64,000 bases of DNA, taken from assembly GCF_002243045.1 (NCBI RefSeq), contig NZ_MBKP01000008.1:32694-96693 (forward strand), written 5' to 3'. Below are positions 1-9,089 of this stretch, piece after piece (the first letter of the stretch is position 1; each line of letters begins with the position of its first letter). Made by a program: the position numbers and the translations under genes. The notes under the pieces are model-generated. The model saw only the letters and a list, made by a program, of their open reading frames with translations, did not search any database and had not been told where the DNA came from. This DNA is from Methanolobus psychrotolerans. GTDB taxonomy: Archaea > Halobacteriota > Methanosarcinia > Methanosarcinales > Methanosarcinaceae.

Positions 1-6
1 TCACGC

Positions 7-645
7 TTATACACCAAATATTCTGAGAGTGTACAATGTGTACAGCACATATATTCCTATGGGGATTCCCACAGTCATTGCTGCGTTCTTGAAACTCAGA
101 TTCTTGGAGTACATGATACCGAAGACCCATATGTTTGCACTCCAGAGCATAAAGATGATTCCAAGTATTCCTGCTATTTTCATGGAAGGATCTGTTAGTA
201 TCATTTCTGTTATCATCGTAGGATCATCCATGTTAAAATCGATGCCTGATAACATTTTGTTGGTGAAGTAGAGACTTACAATAGAGCCGAATATGCTTGG
301 TATAAAGCCGTAGGATACAAATTCCATAACACGTTTGAAATCTCCCTTTCCATGGAATATCATTGATATTATGTAAAAGACTGCACTGTATAATGCCCAT
401 GCGAAAACAACGCCAATTATGGCGCCAATAATTCCAAAAACTGCACCAACGCCTGCAAAAGCCGCTGCTTCCTCTGGTAGTGACTCCATTACTTTCATCA
501 TTGTTACGTAGGCACTTAAAGCACCTATTATTGCATAAACAGCCATGATGATAAGCGGTGTCTTCCACTCTGTTTCTTCGTTAATCTTTCGTTTGAAGAA
601 CCCGTTAGGGTCGGTTAATACTTCCAGCATCCATTCCACATCCAT
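7..645 (-). CDS. Yip1-family integral membrane protein
   Basis: About 212 residues with five predicted hydrophobic segments and an acidic/basic N-terminal stretch (TDPNGFFKRKINEETEW), a pattern typical of archaeal Yip1-domain (PF04893) proteins. The role of these in archaea is unknown; eukaryotic relatives work in membrane trafficking. The start is uncertain: an in-frame TTG (684) and ATGs (669, 645, 630) exist and none has a strong ribosome-binding site; the ATG at 645 places the N-terminus just before the conserved stretch. It is transcribed divergently from the ABC-transporter cluster at 920, so the two share a ~270-base promoter region. Family call is by recognition of the pattern, not a search. 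Confidence 0.6.
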   Translation of the reverse strand: MDVEWMLEVLTDPNGFFKRKINEETEWKTPLIIMAVYAIIGALSAYVTMMKVMESLPEEAAAFAGVGAVFGIIGAIIGVVFAWALYSAVFYIISMIFHGKGDFKRVMEFVSYGFIPSIFGSIVSLYFTNKMLSGIDFNMDDPTMITEMILTDPSMKIAGILGIIFMLWSANIWVFGIMYSKNLSFKNAAMTVGIPIGIYVLYTLYTLRIFGV

Positions 646-919
646 TAAAGTTGTAAATCTGCAAGTCATATGTTTGATAATCAAATCAGTCGATATTTAG
701 TCAAGTACTCATATACTCCGCAATATTTATAGTTTATTATTTAAACGTGGAAATTGTTCATTCTGTCTCACGGAACTGTATGGTTTGCGCAAATCCTGTA
801 AAATACATTTTTATAAGTTCAGCTCCGAATTACTTTAAAGCCTGAAATGAATATAATTGTAGTATTTATCCAAATGCTGAATAGTAGTATAATTAAGAAT
901 GCTTCCGGGTGGGTAAACA

Positions 920-1630
920 ATGGCTGAAGATAATGTCGATAGTCTAAAAGTCCTGGATAATGTTCCTGTAATAGAACTTGTCAGCATCTGCAAGGGTTAC
1001 CATGTGGCAGACATGGATGTACCTATACTCAAAAGCGTGGACCTTAGGGTGATGCCTGGGGAGTTCATTGCCATAATGGGTCCTTCTGGTTCTGGAAAGA
1101 GCACACTGATGAATATGATAGGATGTCTGGACAGGCCGAGTTGTGGTCAGGTACTTTTAATGGGTAAGGATGTGAACACCCTCTCTGATCCCGAACTTGC
1201 CAAGCTTCGCGGGCTGGAGATAGGCTTTGTTTTCCAGAATTTCAACCTTGTTCCGCGGCTTACAACGCTCCAGAATGTTGAACTTCCTACATATGCTAAT
1301 AGAAAATCCGGCGTCGATGCCAGGAAAAAGGCAAAGGAACTCGTTGAAATGGTAGGGCTGAAAGATCGTATGAACTACAAGCCATCGGAGATGTCAGGTG
1401 GACAGCAGCAGAGAGTTGCAATAGCAAGGGCAATGATCAACGATCCGTCCCTCATCCTTGCGGATGAGCCTACAGGTAACTTGGATTCTGTAACTGGGGA
1501 TGATATTATGAAGATATTTTCGGCCCTCCACAAAAAAGGAAGGACAATAGTCATGATAACACACGACCAGGACCTTGCGGAATATGCAGACAGGGTCGTA
1601 CACCTCAAAGACGGAGTTATTGAGAGCTGA
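920..1630 (+). CDS. ABC transporter ATP-binding protein, MacB/LolD type (module 1)
   Basis: ATPase that should energise the FtsX-type permeases encoded downstream. All nucleotide-binding motifs are visible: Walker A GPSGSGKST (residues 54-62), Q-loop Q106, signature SGGQ (159-162), Walker B ending ADE (181-183) and H-loop H215. The sequence closely matches the MacB/LolD/FtsE-like family, including the DEPTGNLDS extension after Walker B. 236 residues, normal for the family, with a short N-terminal extension of ~18 residues. A GGGTGGG ribosome-binding site precedes the ATG. It heads the order ATPase, S-layer-domain protein, permease, permease; a close paralogue heads module 2 at 5524. Confidence 0.93.
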   Translation: MAEDNVDSLKVLDNVPVIELVSICKGYHVADMDVPILKSVDLRVMPGEFIAIMGPSGSGKSTLMNMIGCLDRPSCGQVLLMGKDVNTLSDPELAKLRGLEIGFVFQNFNLVPRLTTLQNVELPTYANRKSGVDARKKAKELVEMVGLKDRMNYKPSEMSGGQQQRVAIARAMINDPSLILADEPTGNLDSVTGDDIMKIFSALHKKGRTIVMITHDQDLAEYADRVVHLKDGVIES

Positions 1631-1675
1631 AAGGCTAAGGAAATGAAGAAAACTGAGGACAAATGAGGAAAGAGT

Positions 1676-2905
1676 ATGTTGGGGAAAAAGAAGCCTATTT
1701 TAGTTTTTATCGCTTTATTATTTTTATCACTTCTATCACCGCTGAATGCATCAGCAGCAGATGGTGCCGATCTTAAGGTAAGCATCCTTAGGTACGAACC
1801 TATCCCGGCAGAGATCGGGGAATATGTGAGTGTCTGGGTTAAGGTAGAGAACCTGGGATACGCAAAAGCCAGTTCCCTCTCTGTAAGGATGGTCCCTGAG
1901 TATCCTTTTTCAATAAGTTCGGAAACTGCCCAGATCAATATTGGGATACTGACACCCAACAATGCTGCAGTGCATGAATTCCGGCTCTACACTGACGCTG
2001 GTGCAAAACAGGGCCCAGGTACCTTTGAAGTATGGTATCAGGAGAGTGCCGGAGGCACATGGTTTAAAAAGGAGTTTGAGATAAGGGTCGGTTCTGACAC
2101 CTTCGACAGTAAAGGAACTGTACAGCTTATGGGGGATGCAGTGAAAGAACCCGAGGTCTTCATGCCAGGTGACAGGGGTACTATCTCGTTCACACTCCTC
2201 AACAGCGCCACAGATAATTCCGTCACAATCGGGGGAGAGCAATACGATACTTATGCCAGGATACAATCCGCATCTTTGGATGGGGTAGAAGGTATAAGAG
2301 TGACAACAGGCACTTACTATGGGAACGGTCTCATTGGTCCCGGCGAGTCAGTGGATCTTACATACAATGTGGAAGTAGCGGAAGATACTCCTGATGGGAC
2401 ATACTATCTTGATTTTTCAATTGTTGGCAGTTCTCACTCATACAATAATAACTGGAGAATACCTGTAAAGGTGGATTCATCTTCCATCCGGGTAATCCCC
2501 TCAAAGCCTCTGGTACTTGAGAACGGGGCAGGGACACTTGAGTTCGATGTAGCTAACATCCATCCCAATATGCTTTCCTCTGTCAGTGTAAGACTGGAAT
2601 CAGAAGGTATTGAATTCTCCCCAGCTGAATATTTCATAGGCTCTATGGATCCGGATGAGCTTTTCACCATAGAGATCAATGCCAAGGCCCTTGAAAATGA
2701 TATCTCCTTTCCTGCAGACCTTGTCATTAACGCGGATTTCAGGAACGGCCTGAATCAGTATACACAGCAGGTAGATGTCCGCCAGTTGAAGCATCAGGTT
2801 GTTGAAAAGGAAAATGGACTGGGTGTCTACATCTTGCTGCTGCTCCTTGTTGCCGCAGGTGCTGGTGCTTACCTCCTCCGCAGGCGTAGGATGAATAAAG
2901 AGTAG
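1676..2905 (+). CDS. Secreted COG1361 (S-layer/CARDB-like) domain protein, membrane anchored (module 1)
   Basis: 409 residues. It begins with a signal peptide (KKKPILVFIALLFLSLLSPL followed by NASAAD) and ends with one transmembrane helix (about 380-400) followed by an RRRRMNK stop-transfer tail, so nearly the whole protein lies outside the membrane. Between these are about three beta-sandwich repeats of the COG1361/CARDB/NEW3 kind. A close paralogue is at 6240 and each sits between its ATPase and permease genes. Inference: it may replace the MacA-type adaptor or act as the extracytoplasmic receptor of the MacB-like transporter. No MacA-like gene is present. Confidence 0.8.
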   Translation: MLGKKKPILVFIALLFLSLLSPLNASAADGADLKVSILRYEPIPAEIGEYVSVWVKVENLGYAKASSLSVRMVPEYPFSISSETAQINIGILTPNNAAVHEFRLYTDAGAKQGPGTFEVWYQESAGGTWFKKEFEIRVGSDTFDSKGTVQLMGDAVKEPEVFMPGDRGTISFTLLNSATDNSVTIGGEQYDTYARIQSASLDGVEGIRVTTGTYYGNGLIGPGESVDLTYNVEVAEDTPDGTYYLDFSIVGSSHSYNNNWRIPVKVDSSSIRVIPSKPLVLENGAGTLEFDVANIHPNMLSSVSVRLESEGIEFSPAEYFIGSMDPDELFTIEINAKALENDISFPADLVINADFRNGLNQYTQQVDVRQLKHQVVEKENGLGVYILLLLLVAAGAGAYLLRRRRMNKE

Positions 2906-2932
2906 GACTAATCAGGCAGGGATGTACATTCT

Positions 2933-4147
2933 ATGTTAAGTCTGGCTCAGGCTGTAAATATATCCCTGGGTAGCATTGGCAGTTCCAAACTAAGGTCTGC
3001 TCTCACTACTCTGGGAATTATCATCGGTGTAGCAGCAGTGATAGCTAACGTATCACTAGGGGCCAGTTTCAACCAATATTTCAATGATGAGATAGGTGCG
3101 GTTGGATCTAACTTCGTGGTCATTTACAGCCAGAATATCGATGTGTTCTTTGAAAAAGATCTGGAAATTATAAAGAACACTCCTGGAGTAGAAGGTGTTT
3201 CTCCCATAAACCAGCAGATGGCAAAGGTTACTTACATGTCTGTTTCAAGGCAGATCGATATACAGGGGGTTACTGAGGACTATGATGAAGTAGCAAACTT
3301 CAAAATGGATTCAGGAACATTTCTCACAGACAAGGACCAGTATGTTGCAGTCATAGGTGCCGATGTTGCCTACAAGAAGTTTGATAAGAAGATATCTATC
3401 AAGAATCCTATTGATATTACATTCCGGAGGGAGGATGGTGGTGTTGTAACAAAGACTTTCATTGTCAAAGGCGTTATTCAGGATCCTAATACCACTTTTG
3501 CACAAACCGGGGTAGAACCTGAGATACGTATCTTTATCCCCATAGGGACCATGAATGAGATACTCGGCAGGGACGATTATGGGGGATTTTTTGTAAAGGC
3601 CCAGAGCCTTGATGTTGTCCGGGAGACCGCAGATGAGATAGACAGGCGCCTTGCACGCAGTCTGGGTATTCCGGGCAGGGACCTTGAGAATGATGATGCA
3701 AAACCCTACGTCATGTTCGACCAAATAGAGATCCTGGAGCAAACCAACCAGCTTTCTGCAGCTCTCACATCACTTCTGACCTCAGTTGCCCTTATCTCAC
3801 TGATAGTCGGCTCCATAGGGATAATGAATATCATGCTTGTGACAGTTGCAGAAAGGACACGGGAGATCGGCCTTTTGAAATCGCTTGGGTTTAGTGAAAA
3901 GGATGTCCTTTCACTCTTTATAATAGAATCAATGGCCTTGGGTCTTATAGGTGGGATATTCGGTACTGCTCTTGGGATCGGGGTGGCCTCGATCGCAAAT
4001 CGTTTTCTGGGCCTGCAAAACATTTTTCCTGTCAGCCTGATATTGATGGGATTCTTCGTATCCCTTATTGTGGGACTTGTAGCAGGTGTTTACCCTGCAA
4101 GAAAGGCTGCACGTATGGATCCTGTTGAAGCATTGCGGAAGGAGTGA
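2933..4147 (+). CDS. ABC transporter permease, MacB/FtsX type (module 1, first permease)
   Basis: 404 residues with MacB topology: an N-terminal membrane helix after GSIGSSKLRSALTTLGI, a ~230-residue extracytoplasmic MacB_PCD domain, then three C-terminal helices of the FtsX domain including SIGIMNIMLVTVAERTREIG and the closing VYPARKAARMDPVEALRKE. This ATPase-coupled family moves proteins, lipoproteins or lipids by a mechanotransmission mechanism rather than through a classical pore. The gene starts at ATG 2933 after AGGGATG. Its stop overlaps the ribosome-binding site of the next permease. It is closely similar to the permeases at 4150 and 7503. Confidence 0.92.
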   Translation: MLSLAQAVNISLGSIGSSKLRSALTTLGIIIGVAAVIANVSLGASFNQYFNDEIGAVGSNFVVIYSQNIDVFFEKDLEIIKNTPGVEGVSPINQQMAKVTYMSVSRQIDIQGVTEDYDEVANFKMDSGTFLTDKDQYVAVIGADVAYKKFDKKISIKNPIDITFRREDGGVVTKTFIVKGVIQDPNTTFAQTGVEPEIRIFIPIGTMNEILGRDDYGGFFVKAQSLDVVRETADEIDRRLARSLGIPGRDLENDDAKPYVMFDQIEILEQTNQLSAALTSLLTSVALISLIVGSIGIMNIMLVTVAERTREIGLLKSLGFSEKDVLSLFIIESMALGLIGGIFGTALGIGVASIANRFLGLQNIFPVSLILMGFFVSLIVGLVAGVYPARKAARMDPVEALRKE

Positions 4148-4149
4148 GC

Positions 4150-5364
4150 ATGATAGATCTAAAACATGTGTTTGTTATTGCCCTTGGAAGTATAGGCAGT
4201 TCTAAAATGCGCTCTACCCTTACAGCTCTTGGTATCATAATAGGTGTTGCTGCTGTTGTAGCAAATGTCTCACTTGGTGCAAGCTTTAACCAGTATTTTA
4301 CAGATGAACTTGGTTCACTTGGTTCCAATTTCATTATCATATACAGCCAGGATGTTAACATTTTTTATGAAAATGAACTGGAACTTATCAGGAACACTCC
4401 GGGTATAGTGGGAGTTTCTCCATTTAACCAGCAAACAGCAGCAGTTTCATATCTGTCGGCTACACGGCAGATAGATGTACAAGGTGTGTCTGAAGATGCT
4501 CAATACATATCCAACCTCCAGGTTGAAGAGGGTAGTTTTCTCACAGATAAGGATAAATTTGTAGCAATCCTGGGAAACGATGTTGCAGAGGAGAAATTTG
4601 AGAAGGATATCTCCATCAAGAACTATGTAGACATAACTATCAAACGCCAGGATGGAACAAGTGTGACCCGGAAATTTAGGGTAAAAGGCATACTTGCAGG
4701 GGAGGACAATACCTTTGTAACGGGTGGTCCAGACCGTGATGTCATAATTTACATCCCTATCGCAACATTAAATGAGATGCTGAATGTTACTGATTACGGA
4801 GGTTTTTCCGCAAAGACCGGAAGTGCCGAATCTGTGAGGGAAGTTTCAGATGAGATTGACAAACGTCTTGCAAGGTCACTGGGTGTACCTTCCAGGGATC
4901 TTGACAATGATGATGCAAAACCCTACCGCATCTTTAATCAGGCAGAGATAATCGAACAGCTGGATACTCTTGCAAATTCACTTACTATACTCATTACACT
5001 TGTAGCACTTGTGGCTCTTATTGTAGGCTCAATAGGCATAATGAACATTATGTTGGTCACTGTTACTGAGAGGACACGGGAGATCGGCCTTTTGAAATCA
5101 TTGGGATTTACAAAATCAGGCATTCTTCTGCTCTTTATTGTAGAGTCTATGATAGTGGGGGTAATTGGTGGTATCCTTGGAACTCTTCTGGGGCTGGTGG
5201 GTTCCTATCTGGTAGAGACCTATCTGAATATCCCGCCTGTGTTCCCGTTCTACCTTATTTTTATGGGTTTTTTCATATCCGTATTTGTCGGATTGGTGGC
5301 TGGGGTCTACCCGGCTAACAAGGCGGCAAACCTGAATCCGGTCGAAGCTCTGCGCCACGAATAA
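4150..5364 (+). CDS. ABC transporter permease, MacB/FtsX type (module 1, second permease)
   Basis: 404 residues, same fold and motifs as the preceding permease (GSIGSSKMRSTLTALGI near the N-terminus, VYPANKAANLNPVEALRHE at the end). The ATG at 4150 is preferred over an in-frame GTG at 4144, because GGAG (4141-4144) is correctly spaced for the ATG and the alignment with the two paralogues starts there. A pair of permeases behind one ATPase allows a heterodimer such as LolC/LolE; module 2 has only one permease. The substrate cannot be read from the sequence. Confidence 0.92.
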   Translation: MIDLKHVFVIALGSIGSSKMRSTLTALGIIIGVAAVVANVSLGASFNQYFTDELGSLGSNFIIIYSQDVNIFYENELELIRNTPGIVGVSPFNQQTAAVSYLSATRQIDVQGVSEDAQYISNLQVEEGSFLTDKDKFVAILGNDVAEEKFEKDISIKNYVDITIKRQDGTSVTRKFRVKGILAGEDNTFVTGGPDRDVIIYIPIATLNEMLNVTDYGGFSAKTGSAESVREVSDEIDKRLARSLGVPSRDLDNDDAKPYRIFNQAEIIEQLDTLANSLTILITLVALVALIVGSIGIMNIMLVTVTERTREIGLLKSLGFTKSGILLLFIVESMIVGVIGGILGTLLGLVGSYLVETYLNIPPVFPFYLIFMGFFISVFVGLVAGVYPANKAANLNPVEALRHE

Positions 5365-5474
5365 GATAGTCATGGTGGTGCTACTCTCTTTTTAGAAGGA
5401 TTTAGTATATCTACAATTCTTACTATCCTCGCCGGTCTATGTGTAGAAAGGTTTAAGTATTCTCGTCTCATTGT

Positions 5475-5502
5475 CCAACCTGACGATAAATAGTCAAGTT
5501 GG
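5475..5502 (+). promoter_or_regulatory. Imperfect inverted repeat in the leader of module 2
   Basis: CCAACCTGAC and GTCAAGTTGG pair at nine of ten positions around the spacer GATAAATA. The repeat lies between an AT-rich TATA-like stretch (about 5449-5460) and the ribosome-binding site of the ATPase at 5524. It could be an operator or a leader hairpin. Function is inference only. Confidence 0.35.
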
Positions 5503-5523
5503 TTCAATTAGAGGTGAATGTAA

Positions 5524-6228
5524 ATGGCTGGTTACAATGGATACGTTTCTGATGATGACAATGTAATTGATATCTCGGATCTGAAAAAGAGTTATTTTCT
5601 GGGTGATATGGAAGTACCTATCCTGCACGGTATAGACATGTGTATTAAAAAAGGAGAGTTCGTTGCAATCATGGGCCCTTCCGGTTCAGGAAAAAGTACC
5701 CTGATGAATATGATCGGCTGCCTTGACAGACCTAGTACGGGCAAGGTCAGACTCATGGGGAAGGATACAAATTCCATCTCTGATAATGAACTTGCAGAGC
5801 TTCGGGGTTTTGAAATAGGTTTTGTGTTCCAGAATTTTAACCTGATACCACGGCTGAGTGCCTATGAGAATGTGATGCTTCCAACCTATTCCAATGCAAA
5901 GAAGGGAGTAGACACAGCCCAGCGCGGCAGGGATTTGCTGAAACTTGTGGGTCTTGATGATCGTATGGGTCACAGGCCACCTGAACTGTCAGGTGGGCAG
6001 CGTCAGAGAGTTGCAATAGCCCGCTCGCTGATCAACGATCCTTCTCTCATACTTGCTGATGAGCCTACCGGAAATCTGGATTCAAAGACAGGTGAAGAGA
6101 TCATGAGAATATTCTCAGACCTGCACAAAAAAGGGCGCACCATAGTTATGATTACGCATGACCCTGAAATGGCACAGTATGTGGACAGGGTTGTTTACAT
6201 AAAAGACGGATATGTAGGAAATAATTGA
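5524..6228 (+). CDS. ABC transporter ATP-binding protein, MacB/LolD type (module 2)
   Basis: 234 residues, a close paralogue of the ATPase at 920. Visible motifs: Walker A GPSGSGKST with K57, Q-loop Q103, signature LSGGQ (155-159), Walker B catalytic E180, H-loop H212. The start follows a strong GAGGTGA site. It begins the second module (ATPase, S-layer-domain protein, single permease), separated from module 1 by a 159-base gap with its own likely promoter, so the modules can be regulated separately. Confidence 0.93.
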   Translation: MAGYNGYVSDDDNVIDISDLKKSYFLGDMEVPILHGIDMCIKKGEFVAIMGPSGSGKSTLMNMIGCLDRPSTGKVRLMGKDTNSISDNELAELRGFEIGFVFQNFNLIPRLSAYENVMLPTYSNAKKGVDTAQRGRDLLKLVGLDDRMGHRPPELSGGQRQRVAIARSLINDPSLILADEPTGNLDSKTGEEIMRIFSDLHKKGRTIVMITHDPEMAQYVDRVVYIKDGYVGNN

Positions 6229-6239
6229 GGGTGGTTAAA

Positions 6240-7475
6240 ATGAAAATCATTAATGCTTTAAAGAAATCGTTTTACATTTTATTTTGTGTTGCTATGTTAA
6301 GTACTTCTTTCATGGCACCAGTTTCAGCAGCATCTGCTGCTATCATGAAAATAGATATAATCGATTATGCTCCCTTCCCGGCCCAGATAGGTGAATATGT
6401 GGACGTAAGGGTGAAGATCGAGAATACAGGTTACGGCCGGGCGGATTCAGTCTCCTTGAAGCTGGACCCCGAATACCCTTTCTCCCTGGATTCGCAGAAT
6501 AATGCAGTCAAGTTCATAGGCATACTTTCTCCGGACCAGGCTGCAGTGCATGAATACCGTCTTTACGTGGATGAGGACGCAAAGGTAGGCACCGGTTCTG
6601 TGGATGTATATTACCAGTTATACGAAGATGGAGTGTGGTATAAATCATCCTTCAAGCTCAATGTAGGTTCCAGTACATTCAACAGCAAAGGGACTATCGA
6701 ACTTACTGATGTTTCCTGCGACCCTGTGATCTTTATGCCGGGAGATTCAGGGACTGTCATTTTTACCCTTACCAACACCGCAACCGAAAGTTCTGTGAAC
6801 ATTGGAGGTGTTGATTATGATACAAATGCACGTGTGCAGTCCGCGGTGCTAAAAGGTGTTAATGGTATCGATGTCGCAAGCGACAGTTATGCTGGTTCTG
6901 GTGTTATAGGTCCTGGAGATTCCATAATCCTCAGCTATAATATTGAACTGGAGGATGATGTGACGGATGGAACCTACTACCTGGATCTCTCCATGGTGGG
7001 CAATTCCCATGCTTACAATAATAACTGGAGAATCCCTGTTAAAGTAGATTCTGCTTCTGTCAAGGTCATACCTTCAAAACCACTCGTACTTGCAAATGGT
7101 GCTGGAACCTTTGAGTTTGACGTTGCCAACATGCATCCAAATGCCTTAAGTTCTGTTAGCGTGAAGCTGAGTGCTGATGGAGTTGCCTTTTCTCCGGAGG
7201 AATACTTTGTAGGTTCCATGGGTAATGATGAACTTTTTACCATAGAGATCAAGGCAAAAAGTGACAGTGAACTATCCTCAGTTCCGGTAACCATCACCGT
7301 TGATTATAGGAATGGCATAAATCAGCACAGCAGCGAGGTGGCTGTTCGTGAACTTACTCTTGTCACGGAAGAAGAGAGCAATAATGTAGCCACCCTGACA
7401 ACAGTTATTGCTCTTGCATTAATGCTTGGTGTTCCTGCTGTTGTATTCATGAAGCGCAGGAAGCAGAACAACTAA
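6240..7475 (+). CDS. Secreted COG1361 (S-layer/CARDB-like) domain protein, membrane anchored (module 2)
   Basis: 411 residues. A signal peptide (FYILFCVAMLSTSFMAPVSA), three beta-rich repeats colinear with the protein at 1676 (for example the shared HAYNNNWRIPVKVDS stretch), and a C-terminal helix followed by KRRKQNN. The ATG at 6240 is chosen because GAGGGTGG (6228-6235) lies at proper spacing; an upstream TTG at 6225 would overlap the ATPase stop. It is probably the external partner of the permease at 7503, judging by conserved gene order in both modules. Confidence 0.8.
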   Translation: MKIINALKKSFYILFCVAMLSTSFMAPVSAASAAIMKIDIIDYAPFPAQIGEYVDVRVKIENTGYGRADSVSLKLDPEYPFSLDSQNNAVKFIGILSPDQAAVHEYRLYVDEDAKVGTGSVDVYYQLYEDGVWYKSSFKLNVGSSTFNSKGTIELTDVSCDPVIFMPGDSGTVIFTLTNTATESSVNIGGVDYDTNARVQSAVLKGVNGIDVASDSYAGSGVIGPGDSIILSYNIELEDDVTDGTYYLDLSMVGNSHAYNNNWRIPVKVDSASVKVIPSKPLVLANGAGTFEFDVANMHPNALSSVSVKLSADGVAFSPEEYFVGSMGNDELFTIEIKAKSDSELSSVPVTITVDYRNGINQHSSEVAVRELTLVTEEESNNVATLTTVIALALMLGVPAVVFMKRRKQNN

Positions 7476-7502
7476 GGTGCTAAATCGAAAGAAGTGATAT
7501 TT

Positions 7503-8717
7503 ATGCTGAGTCTGAAACATTCCTTTAGGATGGCAATTGCAAGCATTGGCAGCTCAAAGCTGAGGTCTGCATTGACAACACTTGGTATTGTCATAGGCGT
7601 TGCAGCTGTCATTGCCAACGTTTCACTGGGCGCTAGCTTCAGCCAGTACTTCACCGAAGAGATAGGCTCTGTGGGAAACAATTTCATCATAATACAGGGT
7701 AAGACTGCAAACCTTTTCCATGACAGTGAACTAGATATTGTGAAGAATACTCCTGGGATAGTTGGTGTATCTCCTCTAAGCCAGGAGGTGGCCCAGGTCA
7801 AGTATATTTCCACTACCAGACAGATAGAGGTTCAGGGTGTCTCAGAGGACTATGAGGGAGTAGCCAACATCCAAATGGAAAGCGGGACTTTCATTGATGA
7901 CAAGGACAAGTATATGGCTGTGCTGGGTCATGATGTGGCATACGAGAAGTTCGATCGCAAGATATCTGATAAGAATACTATTGAATTAACCTTTACAAGG
8001 GCGGACGGAAAAACCATTACCCAGCAATTCAAGGTAAAGGGAATCGTAGCCAATCCGGAGACCACATTCGTCCAAAGTGGCATTGAGCCGGATGTACGGA
8101 TATTCATCCCCATCGCCACCATGAACGAGATAATGGGTGAGGACTACTACTGGGGATTTTTTGCAGCCGCGGCGAGTATGGAGTCAATAGATGATGTCAC
8201 CGATGAGGTTGACAAGAGGCTTGCAAGGGGCCTTGGTGTTCCTTTCAGGGACCTGGATAACGAAGATGCAAAACCATATCTCCTTGTAAATCAGGGCGAG
8301 ATATTGGAGGAAGTTGATAAGCTGTCTGCTGCTCTGGGTTCATTGCTCACATCAGTTGCCTTGATATCTCTTATCGTAGGTTCTATCGGAATCATGAATA
8401 TCATGCTGGTGACTGTAACGGAGAGGACAGGAGAGATAGGGATAATGAAGTCCCTTGGGTACAAGAATTATGAGATACTGTCCTTGTTCATGGTGGAATC
8501 TATAGTAGTCGGGCTTTTTGGGGGTATACTGGGAATTATCCTTGGTGTGGCCGGTGCCTATCTTGTAGATAGTGCAATGAACCTCCCTTATGTATTTCCT
8601 GTAGATATGATCTTCATAGGTATGTTTGTGTCATTGGTAGTTGGTTTGCTTGCCGGTATCTATCCGGCTAACAAGGCTGCCAGAATGAACCCTGTAGATG
8701 CTCTTCGGCATGAATGA
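7503..8717 (+). CDS. ABC transporter permease, MacB/FtsX type (module 2)
   Basis: 404 residues, same topology as the module 1 permeases: one N-terminal helix, a large external MacB_PCD domain, three C-terminal helices with SIGIMNIMLVTVTERTGEIG and the VDALRHE end. The ATG at 7503 is preferred to GTG 7494, because the paralogues align from MLSLKHSF and GAAGTGAT precedes it. It is closest to the first permease of module 1 (shared MLSL start, KYMAVLGHDVAYEKFD-like region), which suggests that module 2 arose by duplication followed by loss, or that module 1 later gained a second copy. Confidence 0.92.
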   Translation: MLSLKHSFRMAIASIGSSKLRSALTTLGIVIGVAAVIANVSLGASFSQYFTEEIGSVGNNFIIIQGKTANLFHDSELDIVKNTPGIVGVSPLSQEVAQVKYISTTRQIEVQGVSEDYEGVANIQMESGTFIDDKDKYMAVLGHDVAYEKFDRKISDKNTIELTFTRADGKTITQQFKVKGIVANPETTFVQSGIEPDVRIFIPIATMNEIMGEDYYWGFFAAAASMESIDDVTDEVDKRLARGLGVPFRDLDNEDAKPYLLVNQGEILEEVDKLSAALGSLLTSVALISLIVGSIGIMNIMLVTVTERTGEIGIMKSLGYKNYEILSLFMVESIVVGLFGGILGIILGVAGAYLVDSAMNLPYVFPVDMIFIGMFVSLVVGLLAGIYPANKAARMNPVDALRHE

Positions 8718-8772
8718 TCAAAGTGAATAATAATTACTATGACTGTAAAGATTAATACGCGGAGTGTGTGGT

Positions 8773-9003
8773 ATGTTTGATATGTTCTTTGGATTTTCCT
8801 TCCTTATGTTCTTCCTTTTTGGAATAGGGCTACTTGGGACTTTGTTCTGGCTTTGGATGCTTATTGATTGTGCTACAAAAGAACCCTCTGAGGGAAATGA
8901 TAAATTGATATGGGTGATCGTTATCATCTTTACTCATCTGTTGGGTGCACTTGTCTACTTCCTTGTCAGAAGGCCAAAACGTATTGAAGAGTATGGTAAG
9001 TAG
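8773..9003 (+). CDS. Small membrane protein with PLDc_N-like domain
   Basis: 76 residues with two hydrophobic helices separated by the motif WLWMLIDCATKEP and followed by NDKLIWVIVIIFTHLLGALVY-type sequence and a basic tail. This matches the short PLDc_N (PF13396) membrane domain seen in cardiolipin synthases and stand-alone proteins. The ATG at 8773 is spaced correctly from GGAG at 8761; the in-frame GTG at 8764 overlaps that site. It follows the transporter module by 55 bases and may be co-transcribed. Function unknown. Confidence 0.6.
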   Translation: MFDMFFGFSFLMFFLFGIGLLGTLFWLWMLIDCATKEPSEGNDKLIWVIVIIFTHLLGALVYFLVRRPKRIEEYGK

Positions 9004-9089
9004 ATTTCAGTATACAGTAAACATTAGATATTATAAAATAACTTCAGAAAACGGCAGGTATCTGCCAACAGTAAAAACGAGGCGAAGAA

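Noticed and set aside
1375..1962. 195-codon antisense frame across the module 1 ATPase and S-layer gene
   Set aside because: Shadow of two clearly coding genes on the plus strand; no recognisable domain.
690..5502. Shared TAGTCAAGT motif upstream of both transporter modules (697-705 and 5491-5499)
   Set aside because: Only nine bases, in different positions relative to the genes; likely chance in AT-rich DNA.
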